A program made the translations under genes and the position numbers. From JBGTHB01 sp041746415 (GTDB taxonomy: Bacteria > Pseudomonadota > Gammaproteobacteria > Coxiellales > Coxiellaceae): 19,401 bases of DNA. The notes under the pieces were generated by a model that had not been told where the DNA came from, made no database searches, and saw only the letters and a program-made list of their open reading frames with translations. Shown here in pieces: positions 6,073-13,694 of this stretch. The DNA is taken from contig JBGTHB010000076.1 in the NCBI GenBank assembly GCA_041746415.1, forward strand, positions 1 through 19,401. The letters are read 5' to 3'. Each line of letters opens with the position of its first letter. The stretch's first letter is position 1.

Positions 6073-6990
6073 ATGCAAACGCTCTCACTGACAAGCTCGC
6101 TTTATCCAACTCAGTTAGGTGAAATTCATCACCCGCCGCCAACACTCTATATAAAAGGTGATGCGACGATTTTGCAGCAGCCACAAATTGCCATTGTTGG
6201 ATCACGGCATCCGACTCCGCAAGGTTTGGAAACAGCCAAACAATTTGCTTTTGAATTAGCACAAGCAGGATTCGTCATCACCAGTGGCTTGGCCTTGGGA
6301 ATTGATGCGGCAGCACATCAAGGGGCGTTAGCGGCGTCCGGTTTAACTATTGCGGTTTTAGCCAATGGACTTGATCGCATCTATCCCACTCAACACAGCG
6401 CACTTGCCACAGCGATTGTGCAACAAGGCGGCGCCCTAATCACAGAGCAACCCTGCGGCACTCCGCCTTTGCGGCGTTATTTTCCCCAGCGTAATCGTAT
6501 TATTACTGGGCTAGCAAACGCCGTATTGGTGATTGAAGCCACATTAAAAAGTGGTTCACTAATTTCTGCGCGTTTAGCGTTAGAACAAAATCGCGAGGTG
6601 TTGGCGGTTCCGGGACCTATTCATAGTCAGCAAGCACAAGGTTGTAACTGGCTGATTCAACAGGGCGCCAGTTTAGTGAGCTGCACCAAGGACGTTTTAA
6701 ATGCACTCAATATTACGCTGTCTTCCCCCGCTCCCTTTGCTCATACACATAATGAATATTTACCGAGACTTGATTCTGACCTAATGAGGCTGCTAGAGTG
6801 TGTCGATTTTTCTCCCACCGCGATAGAAACGATTCAGCAACGCTCGGGCTTGAAAACCCCGGCCCTTGGTACCATGTTGTTATCGCTAGAGTTAAGAGGT
6901 TATATTAATAAGGTAACGGCTGGTTATCTAAGGATGGATAAGCCCGGGATACACCAGACAGTCGAAACCGCTAAAACGAACGTGTTTTAG
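6073..6990 (+). CDS. dprA: DNA-processing protein DprA (Smf), without N-terminal SAM-like domain
   Basis: DprA protects incoming single-stranded DNA and loads RecA during natural transformation. The Rossmann-fold core is intact: QIAIVGSRHPTPQG, SGLALGIDAAAHQGAL, ANGLDRIYP, FPQRNRII and VIEATLKSGSLISARLA. A winged-helix domain follows at about residues 250-297. The protein has about 305 residues, against about 370 in E. coli or Haemophilus, because it starts directly at the YPTQL...PPPTLYIKG segment. The N-terminal SAM-like domain is absent, and an in-frame TAG at 6061-6063 rules out an upstream extension. ATG 6073 is chosen; GTG 6067 is an alternative, and neither has a good ribosome binding site. 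It leads a run with smg, topA and the GIY-YIG gene. Confidence 0.92.
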   Translation: MQTLSLTSSLYPTQLGEIHHPPPTLYIKGDATILQQPQIAIVGSRHPTPQGLETAKQFAFELAQAGFVITSGLALGIDAAAHQGALAASGLTIAVLANGLDRIYPTQHSALATAIVQQGGALITEQPCGTPPLRRYFPQRNRIITGLANAVLVIEATLKSGSLISARLALEQNREVLAVPGPIHSQQAQGCNWLIQQGASLVSCTKDVLNALNITLSSPAPFAHTHNEYLPRLDSDLMRLLECVDFSPTAIETIQQRSGLKTPALGTMLLSLELRGYINKVTAGYLRMDKPGIHQTVETAKTNVF

Positions 6991-7010
6991 TCAACAGTGA
7001 GATACCCACC

Positions 7011-7496
7011 ATGAAAACAGAAAGCGTATTAAATGTTCTTATGTATCTCTTTCGCCACCACATGTCTGACCATACAGAGTTAACAGACGTGCCACGTGGC
7101 AGTTTAATTGATCATCTTGAAAAAATAGGCTTCCAACGTTCAGCCATTCAAATGGCCTTTGCGTGGTTAGAGCGCTTAAATGATCAGGACTACGCCGACG
7201 AAGCACTCAAGCAAAACACCACAGTGCGTATATATAATGATTACGAACTCGAATTACTGAATTTGGAATGTCGCGGATTTTTACAGTTTCTTGAAGAGCA
7301 GCGCATTCTCACTCCTTACACACGCGAATTGGTTATACACCAAGCCATCGCTCTTGCGCACGAAGACGAAGAGATTGACGTTAGCCTTATTAAATGGGTA
7401 GCCTTGATGGTTCTGTTCAACCAACCCGATGAAAAAAACGCCTTGCAGTGCATGGAGTTTCTCGTGTTGGATGACACTACCGGTACAGTTCATTAA
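7011..7496 (+). CDS. smg: Smg family protein (DUF494)
   Basis: The product is 161 residues, close to the usual length for Smg. It is acidic and helical, with the family-like opening ESVLNVLMYLFRHHM and the segments RGFLQFLEEQRILTP and TRELVIHQAIAL. Its position between dprA and topA is the conserved gammaproteobacterial arrangement and supports the name. The biochemical role of Smg is not established. It starts 20 nt after dprA on the same strand, so it is probably co-transcribed. Confidence 0.92.
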   Translation: MKTESVLNVLMYLFRHHMSDHTELTDVPRGSLIDHLEKIGFQRSAIQMAFAWLERLNDQDYADEALKQNTTVRIYNDYELELLNLECRGFLQFLEEQRILTPYTRELVIHQAIALAHEDEEIDVSLIKWVALMVLFNQPDEKNALQCMEFLVLDDTTGTVH

Positions 7497-7518
7497 ATAG
7501 CAGGGACGATTTTTCGAG

Positions 7519-9810
7519 ATGGCAGAAAAAAAATATTTAGTTGTAGTCGAATCGCCTGCAAAAGCGCGCACCATAGAAAAATATCTGGGTAAGCATTTTA
7601 AGGTGCTCGCCTCTTATGGTCACGTGCGAGATCTCGTCCCCAAGGAAGGCGCGGTTGATCCCAATCACGATTTTGAAATGCACTATCAATCTATTGAACG
7701 CAATATCAAACATGTGGATGCGATTGCCCGCGCTTTAAAATCTTGCGACGAATTATTAATCGCCACCGATCCGGATCGCGAAGGTGAAGCCATTGCTTGG
7801 CACGTCAAAACATTAATGGCACAACGCAAAGGATTAAAAGAAAAACCCACCACGCGCGTGGTGTTTCACCAAATCACCAAAAAAGCAGTAAACGATGCCA
7901 TTGAGCATCCGCGCGAAATCGCTATGGATTTAGTGAATGCGCAACAAGCACGTCGGGCATTGGACTTTTTAGTGGGCTTTCAACTTTCACCACTATTGTG
8001 GAAAAAAATTCGTCCCGGTCTTTCTGCAGGACGAGTGCAAAGCCCAGCGTTGCGTATGATTGTTGAGCGTGATATTGAAATTGAAAATTTCAAAAGTGAA
8101 GAATATTGGACCGTGCACGCCAAATGCGAAAAAGCACATCCTTTTGAAGCGCGCTTAACGCATTATCAAGGCAATAAAGTAGAGCAGTTCTCTTTTACCA
8201 ACGAAAAAAATGCGCTCACCATTGTGGAAGCGATTAAAAAAGTCGCTAACGGCAAGCTAACTGTAAAAGAAGTGACGAAAAAACAACGCAAGCGCCATCC
8301 TGCTGCGCCGTTCATCACCTCAACCTTACAACAAGAAGCCGCGCGCAAGCTGGGTTTTTCTGCTTCAAAAACTATGCAAGTGGCGCAACAGTTGTATGAA
8401 GGTATTGATGTGGGTGAAGGTGGCACCGGTTTGATTACCTATATGCGTACCGATTCCGTCACTTTAGCAGCAGAAGCGTTAACTGAAATTCGTGATTTCA
8501 TCAAAGAAAAATACGGCGTTAAAAATATGCCAGATGCGCCGCGCGAATTCAAAACCAAATCAAAAAACGCACAAGAAGCGCATGAAGCCATCCGCCCCAC
8601 TTCTGCAATGCGCACGCCGGATTCCATCACTCAATATTTAGACAAAGACCAACGTCGTTTATACGATTTAATTTGGAAACGCGCTGTTGCTTCACAAATG
8701 ATTGAAGCCACTCTCAATACAGTGGCTGTGGACTTAATTGCAGGTGAGGCGGTGTTTCGCGCCAATGGTTCAACCATTGTTGATCCTGGTTTTATTACGG
8801 TTTACCAAGAAGGGTGGGACGACAAAAAACAGGAAGAAGAAGACGACAAAATGCTGCCTGAATTAAATGAGGGCGATGTTGTTGATGCCAAAGAAATTGT
8901 CGGCGAACAACATTTCACTGAACCGCCGCCACGTTTTACCGAAGCCAGTCTGGTCAAAACATTAGAAGAACACGACATCGGTCGTCCTTCTACTTATGCC
9001 TCCATTATTGCCACTTTGAAAAATCGCAAATACGTCGATATGGATAACAAGCGTTTTAAAGCCACTGATGTTGGCCGTATTGTGAATCAGTTTCTCACCA
9101 AATATTTTACGCAGTACGTTGATTACGATTATACCGCTCATCTTGAAGAAAATTTAGATGCCGTTTCTCGTGGAGATCAAGAGTGGATTCCTTTATTACG
9201 CGAGTTTTGGCAGCCGTTTAAAACGTTAGTGGACGACACGCAGATTAATGTTAAACGCAGTGACGTCACCCAAGAAAAAATAGATGAAAAATGTCCTGAA
9301 TGCGACGCGCAACTTTCAATTCGCCTGGGCAAACGTGGCCGCTTTATTGGCTGCACCGCTTATCCAGAATGCAATTATACGCGCAACCTCAATGATGATC
9401 CGGATCAAAAACCTGAAACCATTGACCGCCAGTGTCCGCAATGCGAACACCCATTAGTGATTAAAAGTGGCCGCTATGGCAAATTTATTGGCTGCAGTCA
9501 TTATCCCGATTGCAACTTTATGGAACCGCTCGAAAAACCCAAAGACACCGGCGTTGAATGCCCTGAATGCAAACAAGGCAAAATATTAGAGCGCAAATCT
9601 CGTCGCGGCAAAGTATTTTTTTCATGCGAGCGTTATCCAAAATGCAAATACGCTTTATGGAACAAACCGCTTGCCGAAGCATGCCCACAATGTCACTGGC
9701 CTATTCTCTCTGTCAAAGTCACTAAATCGCGCGGCGCTGAAAAAGTGTGCCCGCAACAAAGCTGCAGTTATTGCGTACCTTATAAAGGTGAGTTAGAAGA
9801 GGAAGAATAA
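7519..9810 (+). CDS. topA: DNA topoisomerase I (type IA)
   Basis: This enzyme relaxes negative supercoils through a transient 5'-phosphotyrosine break. The TOPRIM domain has VVESPAKARTIEKYLG at the N-terminus and the acidic metal site DPDREGEAIAWH. The catalytic tyrosine is Y308 in GLITYMRTDS. Four C-terminal zinc-ribbon-like units follow: CPEC...CTAYPEC, CPQC...CSHYPDC, CPEC...CERYPKC and CPQC...CPQQSC, the last the most diverged. At 763 residues it is shorter than E. coli TopA (865) but complete. It follows smg after 22 nt. Confidence 0.97.
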   Translation: MAEKKYLVVVESPAKARTIEKYLGKHFKVLASYGHVRDLVPKEGAVDPNHDFEMHYQSIERNIKHVDAIARALKSCDELLIATDPDREGEAIAWHVKTLMAQRKGLKEKPTTRVVFHQITKKAVNDAIEHPREIAMDLVNAQQARRALDFLVGFQLSPLLWKKIRPGLSAGRVQSPALRMIVERDIEIENFKSEEYWTVHAKCEKAHPFEARLTHYQGNKVEQFSFTNEKNALTIVEAIKKVANGKLTVKEVTKKQRKRHPAAPFITSTLQQEAARKLGFSASKTMQVAQQLYEGIDVGEGGTGLITYMRTDSVTLAAEALTEIRDFIKEKYGVKNMPDAPREFKTKSKNAQEAHEAIRPTSAMRTPDSITQYLDKDQRRLYDLIWKRAVASQMIEATLNTVAVDLIAGEAVFRANGSTIVDPGFITVYQEGWDDKKQEEEDDKMLPELNEGDVVDAKEIVGEQHFTEPPPRFTEASLVKTLEEHDIGRPSTYASIIATLKNRKYVDMDNKRFKATDVGRIVNQFLTKYFTQYVDYDYTAHLEENLDAVSRGDQEWIPLLREFWQPFKTLVDDTQINVKRSDVTQEKIDEKCPECDAQLSIRLGKRGRFIGCTAYPECNYTRNLNDDPDQKPETIDRQCPQCEHPLVIKSGRYGKFIGCSHYPDCNFMEPLEKPKDTGVECPECKQGKILERKSRRGKVFFSCERYPKCKYALWNKPLAEACPQCHWPILSVKVTKSRGAEKVCPQQSCSYCVPYKGELEEEE

Positions 9811-9838
9811 CAGCAGTTGCATTAACGCTGGAAAACGC

Positions 9839-10117
9839 ATGTCCACCACCAAGCGCTATTTTGTTTATATTATTTTGTGTGCCAATCAAGCGTATTACAC
9901 CGGCTACACCACTGATCTTAAACGACGCTGGCAAGAACATCTGGATGGCAGCAACAAAAGCAAATTTACGCGTGCCTTTAAAGCCATTTCACTTTGTCAA
10001 AGTTGGGAACTACCGAATAAATCTTGTGCCATGAAAGCCGAAAGTTATATTAAAAAATTATCACATGCGCAGAAAAAAACATTAATTGCGAACCCAAAGC
10101 TATTAGAGTCTGTTTAA
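9839..10117 (+). CDS. GIY-YIG domain protein, UPF0213/YhbQ type
   Basis: This is a 92-residue single-domain protein. The GIY-like strand is VYIILC (9-14), the YIG-like strand is YYTGYT (19-24), and the putative catalytic Arg lies in DLKRRWQEH. A conserved-looking AESYIKKL (67-74) carries the metal-binding Glu, and the C-terminus has KKTLIAN. The family is a small nuclease-like fold whose physiological role is unclear. It starts 28 nt after topA and probably shares its transcript. The stop is followed at once by the large repeat copy. Confidence 0.9.
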   Translation: MSTTKRYFVYIILCANQAYYTGYTTDLKRRWQEHLDGSNKSKFTRAFKAISLCQSWELPNKSCAMKAESYIKKLSHAQKKTLIANPKLLESV

Positions 10118-10124
10118 GAATTTT

Positions 10125-10363
10125 ACTCCCCAAGCAAAAGCTCATCGTAACTACTCAGGCACCAAAGAAGATGATCTGCAAATTGGCAAGAACGAGACAA
10201 GGTTGAACGTAAAATTGACGAAAAAGCGCAATGTACATTGAGTACCTGAGCATTTTGAGGAACCAGAGAATAGATTAATAAAGGAATTGCAGCACGAAGT
10301 GCGAAATTCCTGTACGTTCAAGATTGGCCGTTATTGCCGATTTCAATCCATAAGCTGGGGAGT
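10125..10363 (+). repeat. Dispersed intergenic repeat, copy A (long, interrupted)
   Basis: The ends ACTCCCCAAGC (10125-10135) and GCTGGGGAGT (10354-10363) are inverted repeats with a one-base bulge. Inside, CTACTCAGGC, GATGATCTGCAAATTGGC and GCCGATTTCAATCCATAAGC match the other three copies. A segment of about 140 bp splits the repeat after ATTGGC. The element fills the space between the convergent GIY-YIG gene and the gene ending at 10363, and its right end touches that gene's stop codon. No open frame of note was seen. Confidence 0.72.
10188..10328 (+). mobile_element. Putative MITE-like insert within repeat copy A
   Basis: This segment is absent from the other copies. It lies between ATTGGC at 10182-10187 and ATTGGC at 10323-10328, as a 6-bp target duplication would. 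Its termini CAAGGTTGAACGTA (10198-10211) and TACGTTCAAGATTG (10313-10326) are inverted repeats matching at 12 of 14 positions. It also contains the perfect palindrome CAATGTACATTG (10229-10240) and a hairpin GGAATT...GCAC-GAA-GTGC...AATTCC (10283-10310). There is no transposase, so it would be non-autonomous. It could instead be an original part of a longer parent element lost from the short copies. Confidence 0.5.
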
Positions 10364-11655
10364 TACAGCTCATTTTTATTTTCAGACCCTGCAAGATTAA
10401 TCTTAACACAACCTCTAAAAAACAAGCTGTTATCAGGAAAACGCTTACAACCCTTATCGCCTATCGCGTATTTTTGTAATTTAGGGTCGCCATAAATCAA
10501 CTGACTACTATTAAGCACCAAAGCATCGCGCTCAACTTGCGAATGGTAAAATTTAAATAGCGGACTGGCATCCGCCTCAAACCTCACTTCATTATGAATA
10601 ACCTGCATCGTTTTTGCTAAAAACCGGGTCTCATCGGCTAAGCGTGGAATGGATTTTATAGGAATATGGGTTTCAAAATAACTGGGAAAATTAAGTGAAT
10701 AATACACTGGTTGATTTGGCTGTAAGTGTTGTGGTCGCATTAATAACGGATCATGATGTCGCAGTTGATAAATATCACGATAAATTTCTTGAATCAATTT
10801 GATTGGCGCCACATCCTCTTCATGATCCTCAGCAAACACCATGCCAGGAAAAATTCCTTCGCTAATTAAATACAATTGTTTAATGTGACTGCTTAATCGC
10901 GGTTGTAAATATATATTGCGTTTACGCATGGCGTTAAGCACGCTTTCCCACGCCACTTGCAATTCAAACTGGCGCCGGCAATTAAACGATTGCACCCATG
11001 CGCGCTCAAGAAAGTTGGAATACAAGGCCGTCAACGCTTGGCTATTTTTATCCGCAAACCATTCATTGGTTAAATATAAAATACTGCAATACCAACGCTT
11101 ATCGGCATCACCACTGCTGGCTAACTTGGCAAATAAATCGCGGTGTTCGCGCATCGTGGTGGGAGGCGGGTTGCGAAACGAAAATGCTTTTTGTAATCGT
11201 GCGTGCGCAGCACGATCCGATATTTTTGAACACATAAAAAGTGAGCGCACACCTGACGATAAATTAGAATACTGGCATGAATCAATTTTTGCTGGCGCAT
11301 CAAACAATTCCCACAAACCAAATAAACGCCCCGCCCCCCAAATTTTATCAGGGATTATGCGCTCGGGCGTTTCATAATAAACCTCAATGCTTTTATCTAA
11401 AACTAAGCCCACAGGAATTTTTGAATACGTTAATTTTTCTTTAATGCCGCAGTTCGCTAGCGCTTCAGGTAAAGTAAAGCTGCCTGCTTTTACAATGTCT
11501 TGTCCATAAGGATAACGCGCCACAATGACTTCAAGGTTACGATTGTTATCTAACGCGTTTAGCAATTGCGATAATTCAGGCGCAATGGCTTGCACCCGAT
11601 TTTTTACATCAAACCAATGCAACTGCGCTGATTTATTTAAAACTTCTGCATTCAT
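10363..11655 (-). CDS. Uncharacterised 430-residue protein, possible N-terminal cNMP-like barrel
   Basis: This is a soluble protein with no signal peptide or membrane span. Residues 42-115 read like a degenerate cyclic-nucleotide-binding beta-barrel: VIVARYPYGQDIVKAGSF, then IPVGLVLDKSIEVYYE, then RIIPDKIWGAGRLFGLWE, which mirrors the strand/Gly pattern of that fold. This is a visual resemblance only. The rest, with a terminal SLFFRGCVKINL, is unassigned. It lies 39 nt downstream of the 330-residue gene on the same strand and is probably co-transcribed with it. No strong ribosome binding site is visible before ATG 11655. I have an impression that similar proteins occur in other gammaproteobacteria but cannot name a family. 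Confidence 0.75.
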   Translation of the reverse strand: MNAEVLNKSAQLHWFDVKNRVQAIAPELSQLLNALDNNRNLEVIVARYPYGQDIVKAGSFTLPEALANCGIKEKLTYSKIPVGLVLDKSIEVYYETPERIIPDKIWGAGRLFGLWELFDAPAKIDSCQYSNLSSGVRSLFMCSKISDRAAHARLQKAFSFRNPPPTTMREHRDLFAKLASSGDADKRWYCSILYLTNEWFADKNSQALTALYSNFLERAWVQSFNCRRQFELQVAWESVLNAMRKRNIYLQPRLSSHIKQLYLISEGIFPGMVFAEDHEEDVAPIKLIQEIYRDIYQLRHHDPLLMRPQHLQPNQPVYYSLNFPSYFETHIPIKSIPRLADETRFLAKTMQVIHNEVRFEADASPLFKFYHSQVERDALVLNSSQLIYGDPKLQKYAIGDKGCKRFPDNSLFFRGCVKINLAGSENKNEL

Positions 11656-11694
11656 AGCTGTTTATTACCATGTATTTACTACAACGTCTACTGC

Positions 11695-12687
11695 TTACCT
11701 CATTGCTGCTCGTCTTGGAAAATAGGCGTACGATTGCTTGATCAACAACTGCGCTCTCCTAACAAACACCAATGGCAAGTCCCCCACAACAATCGGTTCA
11801 CCCGCGCCATAATAAACATTAGAAGCAACAACAGTACGCTGACCACGCACACGCTGCAAACAATTACGAATCTGCTCTAAACGCGGCAATATAAGTTCAT
11901 CACGGATACGATATTCCGTTGGTGTTACTATTTGAAATTGTGTGGTCACATCTAAAATTGTTTCCGATGGATTGTCGCGACGCAGCTCCATAAATAATTC
12001 ATGGTAAAGCTGTTTTTGTTGCAGATTAAAACTCGGTAACTGTGGCATTAATGTTTGCGTAAGTTGATTACATATTACAAATAATTGAAAAAAACGATTA
12101 CGTTTTGTTTTTGAATTTTGCGCTGCCATAAAGCCACACGCTTCCGGCAATTTCAACTCATCGGTGGCCATAACCGCAATTAACGCAATAAGATAATTAG
12201 CGTAGTGCAATAATATATCGTCTGTTTGAAATAACTCAATGTGCATCGTGCTAGCTTTATCAAGCATGGCCCTGGCGTTGCCATTATGGATTGTCGAATA
12301 ATGGCCCCCATTGTGAATGCCGCAATACACTAATGAACGATACAAGCTGGGATAAAGTTGTTGCGCCAAATCTAAAAAATTAGCGATGAACAGCAGCGCA
12401 TAATTTTGTGCTTGCGCTAACGACATATTTTTTGGGTAACCCATGGCGGGATAATGTCGTCTCACTACTCCAGGAAATTGCGGCAACAATTCAAAACCAT
12501 ATGGTGCAATCACACTCATATGACAGCGCGTGCTTTTATTGCAACGCAAAGCTGCCGTGTGAATTAATTTACGCATCAAAATATAATTAAAAGTCGATCC
12601 TGCAGCTGCTTTGGTTTTTACTTTTGTTGTTAAAAAAGTTATAGGATAAGCCTGATAAAACGAGTTAAACCAATCTACTACTTCCAT
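11695..12687 (-). CDS. Uncharacterised 330-residue protein
   Basis: This is a soluble, mildly basic protein with no signal peptide. A His/Asn/Gly-rich stretch, CGIHNGGHYSTIHNG (122-136), is flanked by hydrophobic helices (about 95-120 and 155-175) and could be a metal or ligand site. The C-terminal half is helical and Arg-rich. I recognise no family. GAGG lies 8 nt before ATG 12687, and a promoter-like sequence lies upstream at 12739-12767 on the same strand. It is the first gene of a two-gene unit with the 430-residue protein, which hints at a joint function. Confidence 0.72.
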   Translation of the reverse strand: MEVVDWFNSFYQAYPITFLTTKVKTKAAAGSTFNYILMRKLIHTAALRCNKSTRCHMSVIAPYGFELLPQFPGVVRRHYPAMGYPKNMSLAQAQNYALLFIANFLDLAQQLYPSLYRSLVYCGIHNGGHYSTIHNGNARAMLDKASTMHIELFQTDDILLHYANYLIALIAVMATDELKLPEACGFMAAQNSKTKRNRFFQLFVICNQLTQTLMPQLPSFNLQQKQLYHELFMELRRDNPSETILDVTTQFQIVTPTEYRIRDELILPRLEQIRNCLQRVRGQRTVVASNVYYGAGEPIVVGDLPLVFVRRAQLLIKQSYAYFPRRAAMR

Positions 12688-12719
12688 GTTTTGCCCTCTA
12701 ACTGTTCACATACTCCTTA

Positions 12720-12738
12720 ACCCACGCCACTCATGGGT
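12720..12738. promoter_or_regulatory. Small palindrome at the predicted transcription start
   Basis: ACCCA (12720-12724) and TGGGT (12734-12738) form an inverted repeat with a 9-nt centre, just downstream of the predicted minus-strand -10 element. It is a candidate operator between the divergent 330-residue and PAS-like genes, but the arms are short. Confidence 0.25.
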
Positions 12739-12767
12739 AGTATTTACTTGTTTATTTTACATGCCAA
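12739..12767 (-). promoter_or_regulatory. Candidate sigma-70 promoter for the two-gene unknown operon
   Basis: On the minus strand, TTGGCA (12767-12762; 5 of 6 match TTGACA), a 17-nt spacer, and AATACT (12744-12739; 4 of 6 match TATAAT). The expected start would be near 12732, giving a leader of about 45 nt before ATG 12687. Confidence 0.45.
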
Positions 12768-12831
12768 AACTGATAAAATAAAGTCTTAAGGGTAAAAATA
12801 GCCATAAGGGAAAGTATCAGAGGCTTACAGC

Positions 12832-13620
12832 ATGGAAACACTAGATGAATTAACCGCCAAAATTGATCAATTATTCTCTCAGTCTGCTCTTGGTTTTATC
12901 ATTAGTTCAACCGCGGGCGACGTATTCTGGCTTAACCCTCAAATGAGCCAGCTGCTAAATCAGCCACTTAAAAATTGCACCGGCAAAAAGCTCAACGAAT
13001 TATTGGCGCTTTTTCATAACGGCAATCAACTTGATGCAAATCAACTGCCTTACCAACTCACCCAAAAAAATAACTTGCCTGTATCACAAGCATTAAGCGT
13101 TGATTTTGGTACAGGAATACAGCTTATTGAGTTCACCTCTATGGAGCACCACACTGATGCCGACAACCGGGTGATCATTTCCTCTCTGCGCTGCATTACG
13201 GATTTTGATTATGCCGACAAATTACTTCTGTTGAAAAATTGCTCTCCCAACGTTTTTCGTTTTGAAAATAAACTGCGTGAGTTTGCCACACAGAAAGAAC
13301 AGTTTCTGGCGGTCTACACCGTGGAAGTCAAAATGCCAGTCAGCAAAGCCATTTCACATTTTTTAGCGCGCGACATTTTTACTCACTTACACACCATCTA
13401 CCCCATCCATGATTTTATAGGATGGATTGACACCCATAAAATTGGCTACATTAACCCCATAATCAATACTAAAAAAGTCGCCATAGAACACGAAACTCAC
13501 TTAGCGCATTATCTCAGCTTATTCTACAGACGTGCTAATTACGATCTCAGTGAAATTGTAAAGATAAACTGTTTGGCGCAAACCATTAATGATTTTCCCA
13601 GCTTCATTAACCATTTATAG
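12832..13620 (+). CDS. PAS-like domain protein with unassigned C-terminal domain
   Basis: The product is 262 residues and soluble. The N-terminus has a PAS-like pattern: a helix (ELTAKIDQLFSQSALGFII), a strand and turn (STAGDVFWLNPQMSQLL), then GKKLNELLALF. This would be a sensory domain that binds a small ligand or partner. Residues 150-260 form an alpha/beta domain with FLAVYTVEVKMPVSKAISHF and FIGWIDTHKIGYINP. It could be a strongly degenerate GGDEF-like output domain, but no GGDEF, EAL or kinase motif is visible, so the function is open. A weak AGAGG lies before the ATG, and a weak promoter-like pair is seen at 12748-12779. It lies upstream of tsaC on the same strand. Confidence 0.7.
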   Translation: METLDELTAKIDQLFSQSALGFIISSTAGDVFWLNPQMSQLLNQPLKNCTGKKLNELLALFHNGNQLDANQLPYQLTQKNNLPVSQALSVDFGTGIQLIEFTSMEHHTDADNRVIISSLRCITDFDYADKLLLLKNCSPNVFRFENKLREFATQKEQFLAVYTVEVKMPVSKAISHFLARDIFTHLHTIYPIHDFIGWIDTHKIGYINPIINTKKVAIEHETHLAHYLSLFYRRANYDLSEIVKINCLAQTINDFPSFINHL

Positions 13621-13679
13621 CTTTCACGCTTCAACTCACAAACTGATAAGCAACAAAAATACCGACAGTTCGGCAAATA

Positions 13680-13688
13680 TGTTATAAC
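13680..13688 (+). promoter_or_regulatory. Extended -10 element for tsaC, leaderless start predicted
   Basis: TGTTATAAC fits the extended -10 consensus TGnTATAAT with one mismatch. There is no good -35, as is common for extended -10 promoters. Seven nt downstream of the last base is exactly the A of the tsaC ATG at 13695, and no Shine-Dalgarno sequence is present. Confidence 0.45.
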
Positions 13689-13694
13689 ACTTCC

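Noticed and set aside
8166..8630. Minus-strand open frames inside topA
   Set aside because: They are shadows of a complete, well-conserved gene and have low-complexity Ser/Ala/Cys translations.
10916..11377. Plus-strand open frames opposite the 430-residue gene
   Set aside because: They are antisense shadows with Arg/Ser/Asn-rich composition; the minus-strand frame is longer and linked to its neighbour.
12688..12831. Possible fifth copy of the dispersed repeat (AGCCATAAGGG-like segment)
   Set aside because: Only a few bases resemble the CCATAAGC block and the second block is missing; this is within chance.
13621..13694. Possible repeat copy or terminator (CCGA-CAGT-TCGG) between the PAS-like gene and tsaC
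   Set aside because: The stem is 4 bp without a T-run, and the repeat blocks are absent.
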